Below are positions 32,573 to 41,938 of a stretch of DNA of 44,534 nucleotides, piece by piece; the first letter of the stretch is position 1; every line of letters starts with the position of its first letter. The notes beneath the pieces are model-generated. The model was given only the letters and a program-made list of their open reading frames with translations, made no database searches and was not told the DNA's origin. The DNA comes from Deinococcus aquiradiocola. GTDB lineage: Bacteria > Deinococcota > Deinococci > Deinococcales > Deinococcaceae. The stretch covers positions 1-44,534 of the forward strand of contig NZ_BMOE01000021.1 in assembly GCF_014646915.1 (NCBI RefSeq), written 5' to 3'. The translations under genes and the position numbers were made by a program.

Positions 32573-32889
32573 AGGCCGTACCTCGTTTTCATCTCGGTGT
32601 AGCGTTCGTGGACGTGATCGTCCAGTGTTTCCAGGTCCAGGGCGTCCAGCATGGGGATCAGTGTGGCACGCAGCGGCTCGCCGCGCACCATCCACTGGTA
32701 GTAGTGCCGTCCGCCGTGGTGGTAGGGGCCGTACAGGCGCGAGCCGGGGCACAGGCGCAGCAGGGTGTCGAAGAGGCGGGCATGGCGGGTGTGCATGCGG
32801 ACGGTGACGTGCGGCTGCTTGCCGTCCCCGCCGAAGTGCCCCTCGCCGATGAGGACGCCGAGCAGCAGGCCCTGGTCGAAGGTGCTCAA
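32569..32889 (-). CDS. Small LAGLIDADG-like endonuclease-fold protein
   Basis: The 106-residue protein contains GLLLGVLIGEGHFGG, a single LAGLIDADG-type motif with the acidic residue before the final glycines, followed by PHVTVRMHTRHARLFDTLLRL and YYQWMVRG, the beta-strand layout of one homing-endonuclease domain. The best start is a TTG at 32889 preceded by AAGGAG; that ribosome binding site sits in the loop of a hairpin formed by ParB half-sites. It overlaps rsmG by 4 bp, so it is part of the operon. With a single motif it would act as a dimer or as a binding protein. Nuclease activity is unproven. Confidence 0.65.
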   Translation of the reverse strand: MSTFDQGLLLGVLIGEGHFGGDGKQPHVTVRMHTRHARLFDTLLRLCPGSRLYGPYHHGGRHYYQWMVRGEPLRATLIPMLDALDLETLDDHVHERYTEMKTRYGL

Positions 32890-32911
32890 GGTGAAACCTC
32901 CTTGTTTCACC
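32890..32911 (-). promoter_or_regulatory. Hairpin of ParB half-sites with the ribosome binding site in its loop
   Basis: GGTGAAAC (32890-32897) pairs with GTTTCACC (32904-32911) around a six-base loop that reads AAGGAG on the minus strand. The TTG start codon begins directly beside the stem. ParB binding or RNA folding could both limit translation or transcription of the small gene. Confidence 0.5.
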
Positions 32912-32915
32912 GTCA

Positions 32916-32931
32916 AGTTTCCCGTGAAACA
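32916..32931. promoter_or_regulatory. parS-like site 1
   Basis: AGTTTCCCGTGAAACA matches the general parS consensus TGTTTCACGTGAAACA in 14 of 16 positions. A half-site TGTTTCAC lies 6 bp upstream (32903-32910). The whole block is repeated almost exactly at site 2. Confidence 0.75.
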
Positions 32932-33017
32932 TCCGGGGGTGTCAAGCGGCTGCGACCGTCGGCAGTGCACGCGGGGCCGGACAGCGAGGCGGGCGAATCC
33001 GCAGATCCGCCCGCCCG

Positions 33018-33026
33018 TGTTTCACG
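33018..33026. promoter_or_regulatory. parS half-site
   Basis: TGTTTCACG, an exact half of parS, lies between the two full sites in the gap after mnmG. Confidence 0.4.
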
Positions 33027-33044
33027 CCGAGTGTTGTTTCACCG

Positions 33045-34859
33045 TCAGGTTTCCCGTGAAACATTGCGGCCCCTCAGATGGACCAGCAGCGCCGTCAGGT
33101 CGCCGTGACGTACCCCGGAAATCCGCGAGGCCTGCTCCAGCGTGCCGGGCCGCAGCCGCGTCAGCTTCTCTCGCGCCTCGCTCGACAGGGCCGGGACCGC
33201 CGCAAAATCCAGGCCGTCCAGCCGCGTCTCACGGGCGCGCGCCTCGCCCGCCACCTGCCGCTCGGCCCGTTCGATGTACCCGGCGTACTTCACGCCGATC
33301 TCCAGCGACTCGCGCTCCTGCCGGGTCAGGGTCGGCAGCGTGAACCCCATCGCCTCCAGGTCCGTCAGCGCGAACTCCGGTCGGCGCAGCCAGCCGTCGC
33401 CGGGCGTGCCGTTCACGCGCTGCCCCGCGAGTGCCTGCCGGGCCGCCTCGATCCGCTCGTACTTGCCGCGCACCCGCCGCTCGTCCTCCGGGGTCAGCAG
33501 GCCCAGTTCGCGGCCCAGCGGCAGCATCCGCAGGTCCGCGTTGTCCTGCCGGGCGATCAGGCGGTGCTCCACCCGGCTCGTCATCATGCGGTACGGCTCG
33601 TCGCTGCCCTTGAAGACCAGATCGTCCAGCATCACGCCGATGTACCCGCCCGCCCGCTCGAACACCGGCACGTCCAGGCCCAGCCCGCGCCGCGCGGCCG
33701 CCGTGCCCGCCACGAGGCCCTGCGCGGCCGCCTCCTCGTAACCGGACGTGCCGTTCAGCTGCCCGGCCGTGAAGACGCCCGGCAGGAACCGCGACTCCAG
33801 GTTCAGGGTCAGTTCCATGCTGTCCACCACGTCGTACTCCACGGCGTACGCGTACCGCTGGATCACGGACGCCTCGAAGCCCGGCAGGCTCCGGACCAGC
33901 CGGTCCTGCAGGTGCGGCGGCAGCGACGAGCTGAAGCCCTGCAGGTACACCTCGCTCGTCTGGACGCCGTCCGGCTCCACGAACAGCAGATGCCGGTCGT
34001 GGTGCGCGAACCGCACGACCTTGTCCTCGATGCTCGGGCAGTAGCGCGGCCCGAGGCCCTCGATGTCGCCCGCGTACATCGGGGACTCGTGCAGGTTCTC
34101 CTGAATCAGCCGGTGCGTGTCCGGCGTGGTGTGCGTCTGCCACGTCGGCGAGCGGGCCGCGTCCGGGCCGGGCGTCCCCGTGAAGCTGTGCGGGACCGGG
34201 TCGGCCGGGATCTCCTGCAGCGACGCGAAATCCACCGAGTCCGCGCGGATGCGGGGCGGCGTGCCGGTCTTGTAGCGCTTGAGGCGGTGCCCGCCGCGCG
34301 ACAGGGGATCCGACAGGCGCAGGGACGGCGGTTCGCCCTGCCGTCCCTCGGCGCGGGTGTGGCGGCCGTACCACGTCTGCGCCCGCAGGAAGGTCCCGGC
34401 GGCGATCACGACGCTGCGCGCCCGGAAGACGCGCCCGTCGGTGGACGTGACCTGCCAGCCTTCCCCGTCCAGGCTGAGGTCGGCGGCCTCGGCGCGCAGG
34501 ATCACGATGTTCGGGTGCGCCAGTACGTGCTCCTGCGCGCGCTCGGCGTACTGGTCGCGCTCGTTCTGGATGCGGAGCGAGTGCACGGCCGGTCCCTTGC
34601 TGGTGTTCAGCATGCGGGTGTGGATGGCCGTCTCGTCCGCCACGCGGCCCATCAGCCCGCCGAGCGCCGTCACCTCCGCCACCAGCTGGCTCTTGCCGGG
34701 ACCGCCGACCGCCGGGTTGCACGGCATGCGGCCGATGGTGGCGGGGTTGCTGACCATCAGGGCCACCGGGGCGAATCTGGCGGCCGCCCACGCCGCCTCG
34801 ATGCCGGCGTGCCCGCCGCCGATCACGAGTACATTCCACTGCCGTCCGAACTCTTTCAC
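33045..34859 (-). CDS. mnmG: tRNA uridine-5-carboxymethylaminomethyl modification enzyme MnmG
   Basis: The 604-residue FAD-dependent enzyme, with MnmE, modifies the wobble uridine of certain tRNAs. The FAD-binding motif [14 protein letters not shown] (10-23) opens the protein; GGPGKSQLV and [17 protein letters not shown] are family markers, and the C-terminal domain binds MnmE. The GTG at 34859 has TAGCAT 6 nt upstream (leaderless). It is the first gene of the cluster running to parB, although a gap with ParB sites follows it. Confidence 0.95.
   Translation of the reverse strand: MKEFGRQWNVLVIGGGHAGIEAAWAAARFAPVALMVSNPATIGRMPCNPAVGGPGKSQLVAEVTALGGLMGRVADETAIHTRMLNTSKGPAVHSLRIQNERDQYAERAQEHVLAHPNIVILRAEAADLSLDGEGWQVTSTDGRVFRARSVVIAAGTFLRAQTWYGRHTRAEGRQGEPPSLRLSDPLSRGGHRLKRYKTGTPPRIRADSVDFASLQEIPADPVPHSFTGTPGPDAARSPTWQTHTTPDTHRLIQENLHESPMYAGDIEGLGPRYCPSIEDKVVRFAHHDRHLLFVEPDGVQTSEVYLQGFSSSLPPHLQDRLVRSLPGFEASVIQRYAYAVEYDVVDSMELTLNLESRFLPGVFTAGQLNGTSGYEEAAAQGLVAGTAAARRGLGLDVPVFERAGGYIGVMLDDLVFKGSDEPYRMMTSRVEHRLIARQDNADLRMLPLGRELGLLTPEDERRVRGKYERIEAARQALAGQRVNGTPGDGWLRRPEFALTDLEAMGFTLPTLTRQERESLEIGVKYAGYIERAERQVAGEARARETRLDGLDFAAVPALSSEAREKLTRLRPGTLEQASRISGVRHGDLTALLVHLRGRNVSRET
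33048..33063. promoter_or_regulatory. parS-like site 2, inside the end of mnmG
   Basis: GGTTTCCCGTGAAACA, 14 of 16 to parS. It encodes the final residues of MnmG (NVSRET) and has the same upstream half-site (33035-33042) as site 1. parS in the 3' end of mnmG is known in other bacteria. Confidence 0.75.
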
Positions 34860-34865
34860 CCGGCC

Positions 34866-34871
34866 ATGCTA
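34866..34871 (-). promoter_or_regulatory. -10 hexamer of a probable leaderless promoter (mnmG)
   Basis: TAGCAT on the minus strand, then ggccgg, then GTG at 34859. Confidence 0.5.
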
Positions 34872-34968
34872 CCCGAGAGCCGCGCCGCCTTCCGGTACTT
34901 CCGCACCCATCCGGGTCAGAATGGGCGGAGCGGCGACCCTCGGCAGGAACGCGCGGGACGGGCGGCGG

Positions 34969-34974
34969 TACAAT
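34969..34974 (+). promoter_or_regulatory. Candidate -10 element of the 2-oxoacid dehydrogenase operon
   Basis: TACAAT about 85 nt before the E1-alpha ATG, without a clear -35. It would give a leader of about 80 nt. Confidence 0.4.
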
Positions 34975-35059
34975 GCCGTGTCAAACTCGACCGTGCGCTT
35001 CACCATTCAACCCGTGAGGGCACCCGAACCGTCGGGACGCGCACGGGGCAGGAGATCAG

Positions 35060-36172
35060 ATGCTCGAAGCCTTTCCACTCATGCCGGACCAGATCGTCAG
35101 CGAGGACGGTCAGCTGCAGCCGGGCGAGACCGTGACCCACACGCCCGCCGAACTGCGCGCCCTCTGGGAACAGATGACGCTCGTCCGTGAATTCGACCGC
35201 AAACTCGTGACGCTGCTCCGGCAGGGCCGCACCACCTTCTATGCGCAGGCGAGCGGCATGGAAGCCACGCAGGTCGGCATCGCGACCGGCCTGCGGCCCG
35301 GACACGACTGGGTGTGGGGCTACTACCGCGATCAGGGCGTCGCGCTGGGGCTCGGCATGACGCTGCACGAGATCGTGTCGCAGATGCTCGGCTCGAACAG
35401 CGACCTGAACAAGGGCCGCCAGATGCCGCACCACGCCGGGTCCGCCCGCTGCCGCTTCGTGAGCGGGTCGTCCAGCATCGCGTCGCAGCTGCCGCCCGCC
35501 GTCGGCATGGCGATGGCGCAGGCGTACCTGGGCCTGGACGAGGTCACGGTCGTCACCTTCGGGGACGGCGCGACCAGCGAGGGCGACTGGCACGCCGCGC
35601 TCAACATGGCGGCCGTGCAGGGCGCCCCCTGCCTGTTCATCTGCGAGAACAACCAGTGGGCGATCAGTACGCCCGTCACCCGGCAGACGCGCGCCGAGAG
35701 TATCCACATCAAGGCCCGCGCGTACGGCATGCCCGGCTACTTCGTGGACGGCAACGACGTGCTCGCCGTGCAGCGCGCCGTACGCACCCTCGCAGACGGC
35801 ATCCGGGCGGGCAGCGGCCCGGTGCTGCTCGAATGCCTCACGTACCGGGTCGGGTCGCACAGCAACGCCGACGCGGACGCCGAGAAGTCGTACCGGACGC
35901 GCGACGAGGTGAACGCCTGGACGTCCCGCGACCCGATCGAGCGCCTGGAGCGCTTCATGGCGCGGCAGGGGCAGGAGATCGGCGCGCAGGACCGCGCGCA
36001 GGTCGTGGCGCGCATCCACCGCGACGTGGAGGACGCCGTCGCGCGCGCCGAGGCGAGCGGCCAGCCGGACTGGCGCACCATGCTGGAAGACGTGTACGCC
36101 GACACGCCCTCGCACCTGCGCCACGCGTACGAGGACCTGAGGCAGGAGTACGGCAGCGGAGGAACGAAATGA
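35060..36172 (+). CDS. bkdA: Branched-chain 2-oxoacid dehydrogenase E1 alpha subunit
   Basis: The 370-residue thiamine diphosphate-dependent subunit decarboxylates branched-chain 2-oxoacids from valine, leucine and isoleucine. The ThDP motif runs from [11 protein letters not shown] to [10 protein letters not shown]. The phosphorylation-loop region [18 protein letters not shown] resembles BCKDH rather than pyruvate dehydrogenase E1-alpha. AGGAGA stands before the ATG. It overlaps E1-beta by 4 bp. A pyruvate dehydrogenase role is the main alternative. Confidence 0.85.
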   Translation: MLEAFPLMPDQIVSEDGQLQPGETVTHTPAELRALWEQMTLVREFDRKLVTLLRQGRTTFYAQASGMEATQVGIATGLRPGHDWVWGYYRDQGVALGLGMTLHEIVSQMLGSNSDLNKGRQMPHHAGSARCRFVSGSSSIASQLPPAVGMAMAQAYLGLDEVTVVTFGDGATSEGDWHAALNMAAVQGAPCLFICENNQWAISTPVTRQTRAESIHIKARAYGMPGYFVDGNDVLAVQRAVRTLADGIRAGSGPVLLECLTYRVGSHSNADADAEKSYRTRDEVNAWTSRDPIERLERFMARQGQEIGAQDRAQVVARIHRDVEDAVARAEASGQPDWRTMLEDVYADTPSHLRHAYEDLRQEYGSGGTK

Positions 36173-37209
36173 CCGCCACCAGCAGCACAGGCAGACAGGA
36201 CACCCCGCAGGACACGGCCCCTACAGCGCCCGAGACGGTCACGCTGACGCTGATCCAGGCGGTCACGGAGGCGCTGCGCGGCGAGCTGCGCCGCGACGAC
36301 CGCGTGGTCGTGTTCGGCGAGGACGTCGGCGCGCGCGGCGGCGTGTTCCTCGCGACGGCCGGACTGCAGGCGGAGTTCGGGGTGCGGCGCGTGTTCGACA
36401 CGCCGCTCGCGGAAGCCGCCATCGTCGGGGCAGCCGTGGGCATGGCGGTGCGCGGCCTGCGGCCCGTCGCGGAAATTCAGTTCGCGGACTACATCGGGCC
36501 GGGCTTCGACCAGCTCACCAGTCAGGCCGCGAAACTCCGGTACCGTTCCGGCGGGCAGTTCAGCTGCCCGATGGTGGTCCGCACCCCGTCCGGCGGCGGC
36601 GTGAAGGGCGGGCACCACCACAGCCAGAGCCCCGAAGCGTACTACTGTCACACGCCGGGCCTGAAGGTCGTGATGCCCAGCACCCCGTACGACGCGATGG
36701 GCCTGCTGCGCACCGCCATCCGGGGCGAGGACCCGGTCATGTTCTTCGAACCGAAACGCCTGTACCGCGCCGCGAAGGGCGAGGTGCCCACCGCGGACTT
36801 CACGGTGGAGTTCGGGCGGGCCGCCGTGCGCCGCACCGGCACGGACCTGACCATCGTCGGGTACGGCGGCGTGATGCCGGACGCCGAGAAGGCCGCCGAC
36901 GCGCTCGCGGCGGAAGGCGTGAGCGTGGAGGTGCTGGACCTGCGGACCCTGGTGCCCTGGGACCGCGAAGCGGTGCTGGCGTCCGTCGAGAAGACCGGCA
37001 GGGCCGTGCTGGTGAGCGAGGCGCCGCGCATCGGGAACTTCATGGGCGAGGTCGCGTCCCGCATCGGGGAGGAGGCCTTCGGGAGCCTGCTCGCGCCGGT
37101 GATGCAGGTGGCAGGCTTCGACACGCCGTACCCGTACGCGCAGGACCGCGTGTACCTGCCGGGACCGGCCCGCATCCTGAACGCGTGCGTGAAGGCGCTG
37201 CAGTACTGA
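36169..37209 (+). CDS. bkdB: Branched-chain 2-oxoacid dehydrogenase E1 beta subunit
   Basis: The 346-residue partner of E1-alpha completes the ThDP active site. [19 protein letters not shown] and [18 protein letters not shown] are standard E1-beta motifs, followed by [15 protein letters not shown] and [19 protein letters not shown] (substrate side). The ATG overlaps the E1-alpha TGA (ATGA). The N-terminus has about 25 extra Thr/Pro-rich residues that look disordered. Confidence 0.9.
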   Translation: MTATSSTGRQDTPQDTAPTAPETVTLTLIQAVTEALRGELRRDDRVVVFGEDVGARGGVFLATAGLQAEFGVRRVFDTPLAEAAIVGAAVGMAVRGLRPVAEIQFADYIGPGFDQLTSQAAKLRYRSGGQFSCPMVVRTPSGGGVKGGHHHSQSPEAYYCHTPGLKVVMPSTPYDAMGLLRTAIRGEDPVMFFEPKRLYRAAKGEVPTADFTVEFGRAAVRRTGTDLTIVGYGGVMPDAEKAADALAAEGVSVEVLDLRTLVPWDREAVLASVEKTGRAVLVSEAPRIGNFMGEVASRIGEEAFGSLLAPVMQVAGFDTPYPYAQDRVYLPGPARILNACVKALQY

Positions 37210-37234
37210 TGCGTGCCCGCACAGGGGGAAGGGC

Positions 37235-37462
37235 ATGAACCTGTCCCGGCAGGCGCTCGGCATGATCGGGCTGATCGTGGGGTTCGGGCTGTACGGACTG
37301 GCGGGCCGGCTGCACAGCCCGTGGAACGAGGTGCTGATCGGGTCGGTGTTCGCGGCGCTGGGCGTGACGGCCTTCGTGTACGCGCGCGGTGAGCGGTGGA
37401 TTCAGGCGCTCGGTGCGCTGCTGTTCGTGTACGGCCTGGTGCGCGCGTTCCTGCTTCGGTAG
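37235..37462 (+). CDS. Small two- to three-helix membrane protein
   Basis: The 75-residue protein is mostly hydrophobic: LGMIGLIVGFGLYGLAG, EVLIGSVFAALGVTAFVYA and ALGALLFVYGLVRAFLL. It has GGGGGAAGGG before the ATG as a weak ribosome binding site and sits between E1-beta (25 nt) and E2 (29 nt) on the same strand, so it is co-transcribed. No known family was recognised; a membrane-anchor or unrelated role is open. Confidence 0.6.
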   Translation: MNLSRQALGMIGLIVGFGLYGLAGRLHSPWNEVLIGSVFAALGVTAFVYARGERWIQALGALLFVYGLVRAFLLR

Positions 37463-37491
37463 GCGCGTGCCGGGATGTGGAAAGGAGCATG

Positions 37492-38967
37492 ATGTCGAAA
37501 CAACTGCTGTTGCCTGAACTGGCCGAGAGCGTGATCGAGGGCGAGATCCTGAAGTGGCTGATTCAGGAGGGCGAGACCGTCGCGCTGGAACAACCGATCT
37601 GTGAAGTCATGACCGACAAGGTCACGGTGGAACTGCCGAGTCCCTACGCGGGCGTGCTGGAAAAGCAGCTCGCGAAGGAGGGCGAGGTGGTGGCGGTCCA
37701 CGCGCCCATCGCGCTGATCTCCGAGCCCGGCGCGGCCACCGGAGCGGGCGGAGGAGATGCCGTGCAGGCCCCCGTGCAGACTCCGGTGGCGAGCGCCGTA
37801 CAGGACGCCGCTCCGGACGGCGAGGAGCAGGACACCAGCCTCTTCAAGGTCGTGGAGGGCGGCGACACCCTGCCGCTCACGGCGCTGGCAGGCCTGCGGA
37901 ACGCGGCCCGCCCCGCCGACACTGTGCCCACCGACACCGCACCGGCGGGTGCGGCGACCGGGGTACGGGCCGACGCCGGACGCGTGCTGGCCGTCCCGGC
38001 CGCGCGGCAGCTGGCGCGCGAACTGGGCGTGGAACTGACGCAGGTGCAGGGCAGCGGCCCGAACGGCCGCATCCGCCCGCTGGACGTGCACCGGCACGCG
38101 CAGCGCAGCGCCGAGCCCGCCCAGACCCCCAAGGACCCGGCCCCCGCTGCCCAGACCCCTACAGTCCAGACCCCCACAGCCCCGGCGCCCGCCACCCAGA
38201 ACGCGAAACCGGCCGGGCTGGGCATCCCGCCCGTCACGTACCGCACCCCGAAAGGCTACGAGGCGCTGGAACGCCGCGTCCCGCTGCGCGGCATGCGCCG
38301 CGCCATCAGCACGCAGATGCAGGCCAGCCACCTCTATACCGTCCGCACCCTCACGGTGGACGAGGCGAACCTCACGGCCCTCGTCGAGACGCGCGCCCGC
38401 CTGAACGCCGCGCTCGCCCCGGAAGGCCGCAAGCTCAGCTACCTGCCGTTCATCTTCAAGGCGGTCGTCGCGGCCCTCCGGAAGTACCCGAGCCTCAACA
38501 CCTCCCTCGACGAGGAACGCGGCGAGATCGTCCAGAAGGACTACTACCACCTCGGGATGGCCGTCACCACCGACGACGGCCTGACCGTGCCCGTCATCCG
38601 CGACGCGGACCGGCGCAGCCTGCTGGACCTCGGTGACGCCGTCACCACGCTGGCCGGAAAGGCCCGCGCGAAGACCCTCACGCCCGACGACCTGACCGGC
38701 AGCAGTTTCAGCGTCACCAACATCGGCAGCATCGGGGCGCTGTTCAGCTTCCCGATCATCAACGTGCCGGACGCCGCGATCCTCGGCGTGCACAGCGTCG
38801 TGCGTCGCCCCATCGTCGCGCCGGACGGCAGCATCGTCGCGGCCGACATGATGTACCTGTCGCTCAGCTTCGACCACCGCCTCGTGGACGGCGCGGAAGC
38901 TGCCCGCTTCTGCAAGGAGGTGATCCGCCTGCTGGAGAACCCGGAACTGCTGATGGCCAGCACCTGA
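37492..38967 (+). CDS. bkdC: Dihydrolipoamide acyltransferase (E2) of the 2-oxoacid dehydrogenase complex
   Basis: The 491-residue protein starts with one lipoyl domain (lipoylated Lys43 in EVMTDKVTVE), an Ala/Pro linker, the E1/E3-binding domain (about 165-205, VPAARQLARELGVELTQVQG), a second Pro-rich linker and the acyltransferase core with active-site His462 and Asp466 in SFDHRLVDG. It transfers the acyl group to CoA. Two adjacent ATG codons (37489, 37492) are possible; AAAGGAG favours the second. The E3 gene is not in the window. Confidence 0.92.
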   Translation: MSKQLLLPELAESVIEGEILKWLIQEGETVALEQPICEVMTDKVTVELPSPYAGVLEKQLAKEGEVVAVHAPIALISEPGAATGAGGGDAVQAPVQTPVASAVQDAAPDGEEQDTSLFKVVEGGDTLPLTALAGLRNAARPADTVPTDTAPAGAATGVRADAGRVLAVPAARQLARELGVELTQVQGSGPNGRIRPLDVHRHAQRSAEPAQTPKDPAPAAQTPTVQTPTAPAPATQNAKPAGLGIPPVTYRTPKGYEALERRVPLRGMRRAISTQMQASHLYTVRTLTVDEANLTALVETRARLNAALAPEGRKLSYLPFIFKAVVAALRKYPSLNTSLDEERGEIVQKDYYHLGMAVTTDDGLTVPVIRDADRRSLLDLGDAVTTLAGKARAKTLTPDDLTGSSFSVTNIGSIGALFSFPIINVPDAAILGVHSVVRRPIVAPDGSIVAADMMYLSLSFDHRLVDGAEAARFCKEVIRLLENPELLMAST

Positions 38968-38969
38968 TA

Positions 38970-39090
38970 CGGTTTTGAGCTGAACTTTTGGAGTTCAGCC
39001 GAGCGAAGCGAGCACCAACAAGTACGGTTTGGAGGATATGGAAGGGATGTCGGTGCTCTTTCCGGCATCCCTGGAATCGGATCAAAACCG
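38970..39090. repeat. Dispersed inverted-repeat element, copy 2
   Basis: The 121-bp element is homologous to 20901-21031. Its ends form a perfect 9-bp inverted repeat (CGGTTTTGA with TCAAAACCG), and the internal hairpin is GCTGAACT/AGTTCAGC. It starts 2 nt after the E2 stop and lies between convergent genes, as does copy 1. End bases that differ from copy 1 change on both arms together. Confidence 0.8.
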
Positions 39091-39180
39091 ATGACCCGGC
39101 TTCCGGTCAATGAGTGACGGAGCCACGCTTGCCCCGGCTGGAAGCTGGAAGGAGCAGGAGGAAGGGGGAGGGGAGACGCG
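39091..39180. other. Spacer between repeat copy 2 and terminator
   Basis: About 90 bp of purine-rich sequence without a recognisable gene or site. Confidence 0.4.
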
Positions 39181-39238
39181 GCAGAACAACAGGAGCGCGG
39201 CCCGGACACTTCAAGTCCGGGCCGCGCTCTCGTTCTGC
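39181..39238. terminator. Strong bidirectional terminator before RNase J gene end
   Basis: A perfect 15-bp stem (39193-39207 with 39215-39229, loop ACTTCAA) sits inside an outer GCAGAAC/GTTCTGC pair (39181-39187 with 39232-39238). It serves the minus-strand RNase J gene and transcripts coming from E2. Confidence 0.75.
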
Positions 39239-39249
39239 TTCTGCGGTGT

Positions 39250-40917
39250 TCAGTCCACCAGCAGGGGGATCAGGACGGGGTTACGGCCGGTGGCCTTGCG
39301 GACGAAGCGGCGGACGGCGCCGTACATGTCGTCGCGGAGGTCCTCGGTGCGCTTCTTCTCGCGCAGGCCGGACTCGATGGCCTCCAGGGCGACCTTGCGG
39401 ATCTGGTGGTCGAGTTCGCGGTTGGATTTCACGAAGCCGCGCGACACGATGTCGACGTGCGGGGTGGGCGCGAGCAGGGCCGTGACGACCAGCACACCTT
39501 CCTGGCTCATGCCGATGCGTTCGAGCATGACGTCGTCGCCCACGTCGCCGACACCGAGGCCGTCCACGTACAGCGCGCCGGCGGGCACGGTGCCCGTCAC
39601 CTTGAATTCGTCCTCGCTGAGGCGGACCACGTCGCCGTTCTTGGCGACGAGCGTGCGGCGCGGGGGTTGCGGGACGGTCTGCGCGATGCGGGCGTGGTTG
39701 ATCTGGTGGCGGGGCTCGCCGTGCCACGGCAGGAAGTACTTGGGCCGCGCGAGGCGCAGGACCGTCAGGAGTTCTTCCTGGCTGCCGTGCCCGGAGGCGT
39801 GGATCTTGTAGTTCGGGGGGTAGAAGACGTCCGTGCCGATCTCGTAGAGCTTGTTGATGATCAGGTTGACGGGTTCCTCGTTGCCGGGGATGGGGTTGCT
39901 GCTCAGGATGACGCTGTCGCCGCGTTTCAGGGCGATCTTGGCGTGCATGCCGAGCGCGAGGCGCCACAGGACGCTCATCGGCTGGCCCTGGCTGCCGGTG
40001 CACAGGAAGAGGATCTGGGAGTCCTGCAGTTCGCCGACCTCGTCGCTGGTCAGGAGGGGGTTGGCGAACTCCATGTAGCCGAGCGCTTCGGCGATCTGGC
40101 TGTACTTGACCATGCTGCGGCCTTCGATGACGACGCGGCGGCCGTGCTTCTCGGCGATCTTGATGATGTTCTGCAGACGGTGCACCTGTGACGCGAAGGT
40201 GCTGACGAACACGCGGCCGCGGCAGCTGCCGATGAGCGCGTCGAGGTTCTGCGCGACTTCGGCTTCGCTGGTGGTGGTGCCCTGGCGTTCGGCGTTGGTG
40301 CTGTCGGAGATGAGCAGCAGGACGCCCGCGTCACCGGCCTTCTCGATGCGTTCGAGGTCGCTGGGCTGGCCGTCGGTGGGGTGCGCGTCGAGTTTGAAGT
40401 CGCCGGTGTGGATGACGCGGCCGACGGGGGTGTGCAGGATGTACCCGAGGTTGTCGGGGATGCTGTGCGTCATGCGGAAGAACTCGACCACGAAGTGCTC
40501 GCCGATGCGGACGGTCTCGCCGGCCTTGATGACGCGCAGGTCGGTGTCGACTTCCTTGACGCCGTACTCGTTGAGTTTCTCGCGCACGAGGCCGAGCGTG
40601 AGGGACGCGCCGTACACGGGCACGCGCGGGAGGCGCGGCATGATGTACGGCAGGCCGCCGATGTGGTCTTCGTGGCCGTGCGTGAGGACCCAGCCCTTGA
40701 TGAGGGCGGCGTTCTGCTGCAGGTAGTCGATGCGGGGCACGATGAGGTCCACGCCGGGCTGCAGGGAGTCGGGGAAGGCGAGGCCGCCGTCGACGACCAT
40801 GATCTCGTCGCCGAAACGGAAGGCGAACATGTTCTTGCCGATCTCGCCCATGCCGCCCAGCGGGATGACCTCGAGGTGTCCCTTGCCGGGCGCGTTCTGG
40901 TTGTTGTCCTTGCTCAT
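39250..40917 (-). CDS. rnj: Ribonuclease J
   Basis: The 555-residue metallo-beta-lactamase/beta-CASP nuclease has the metal motif THGHEDHIGG (His80, His82, Asp84, His85), the EVIPLGGMGEIGKNM opening, and the C-terminal HASGHGSQEEL and WHGEPRHQINHARIA motifs. RNase J processes rRNA and degrades mRNA by 5'-3' exo- and endonucleolytic cleavage. GGGAG before the ATG at 40917 is the ribosome binding site. Length fits single-copy RNase J of Deinococcus. Confidence 0.95.
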   Translation of the reverse strand: MSKDNNQNAPGKGHLEVIPLGGMGEIGKNMFAFRFGDEIMVVDGGLAFPDSLQPGVDLIVPRIDYLQQNAALIKGWVLTHGHEDHIGGLPYIMPRLPRVPVYGASLTLGLVREKLNEYGVKEVDTDLRVIKAGETVRIGEHFVVEFFRMTHSIPDNLGYILHTPVGRVIHTGDFKLDAHPTDGQPSDLERIEKAGDAGVLLLISDSTNAERQGTTTSEAEVAQNLDALIGSCRGRVFVSTFASQVHRLQNIIKIAEKHGRRVVIEGRSMVKYSQIAEALGYMEFANPLLTSDEVGELQDSQILFLCTGSQGQPMSVLWRLALGMHAKIALKRGDSVILSSNPIPGNEEPVNLIINKLYEIGTDVFYPPNYKIHASGHGSQEELLTVLRLARPKYFLPWHGEPRHQINHARIAQTVPQPPRRTLVAKNGDVVRLSEDEFKVTGTVPAGALYVDGLGVGDVGDDVMLERIGMSQEGVLVVTALLAPTPHVDIVSRGFVKSNRELDHQIRKVALEAIESGLREKKRTEDLRDDMYGAVRRFVRKATGRNPVLIPLLVD

Positions 40918-41272
40918 GTAGTGTTCTCCCTGCCGCGTAATCGTGCGGCCAGCACGTCAATCCGTTCGTGCGTGATTCGTGATGTTGTGGCGTCAGTCTG
41001 CCGGCCCAGGCGGGGGCGTGGGGGCAGAAGAACGCAGTCACTGCAGACTATCACGCGGCCCTGTGCCGTCCGTCACGGGGGCACGGTGTGCGTGCGGGGG
41101 CGAGTGCCTTGGTGCGGGTTGTGAAGGCCACATGACCGTTTTTCATTCGAAATTCATCTTTGCGGGTTCGGTGTTCATGATACCCACATATCTTTCGGGT
41201 TCCGCAGGCGGGCGGCGCCGTGTGCGGGCCGTGCGGGTCGTTCCGGACGGACGGACGCGCTAAGATGAGACT
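40918..41272. other. Divergent intergenic region with AT-rich island
   Basis: The 355-bp gap separates RNase J (minus) and the response regulator (plus). At about 41130-41200 lies a stretch much richer in A and T than its surroundings, with TTTTTCATTCGAAATTCAT and ACATATCTTTC. It could hold promoters for either side, but no clear -35/-10 pair was found. No gene is evident. Confidence 0.4.
41261..41266 (+). promoter_or_regulatory. -10 hexamer of a probable leaderless promoter (response regulator)
   Basis: TAAGAT, then 6 nt (gagact), then GTG at 41273. Confidence 0.55.
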
Positions 41273-41930
<658 letters not shown>

Positions 41931-41938
<8 letters not shown>

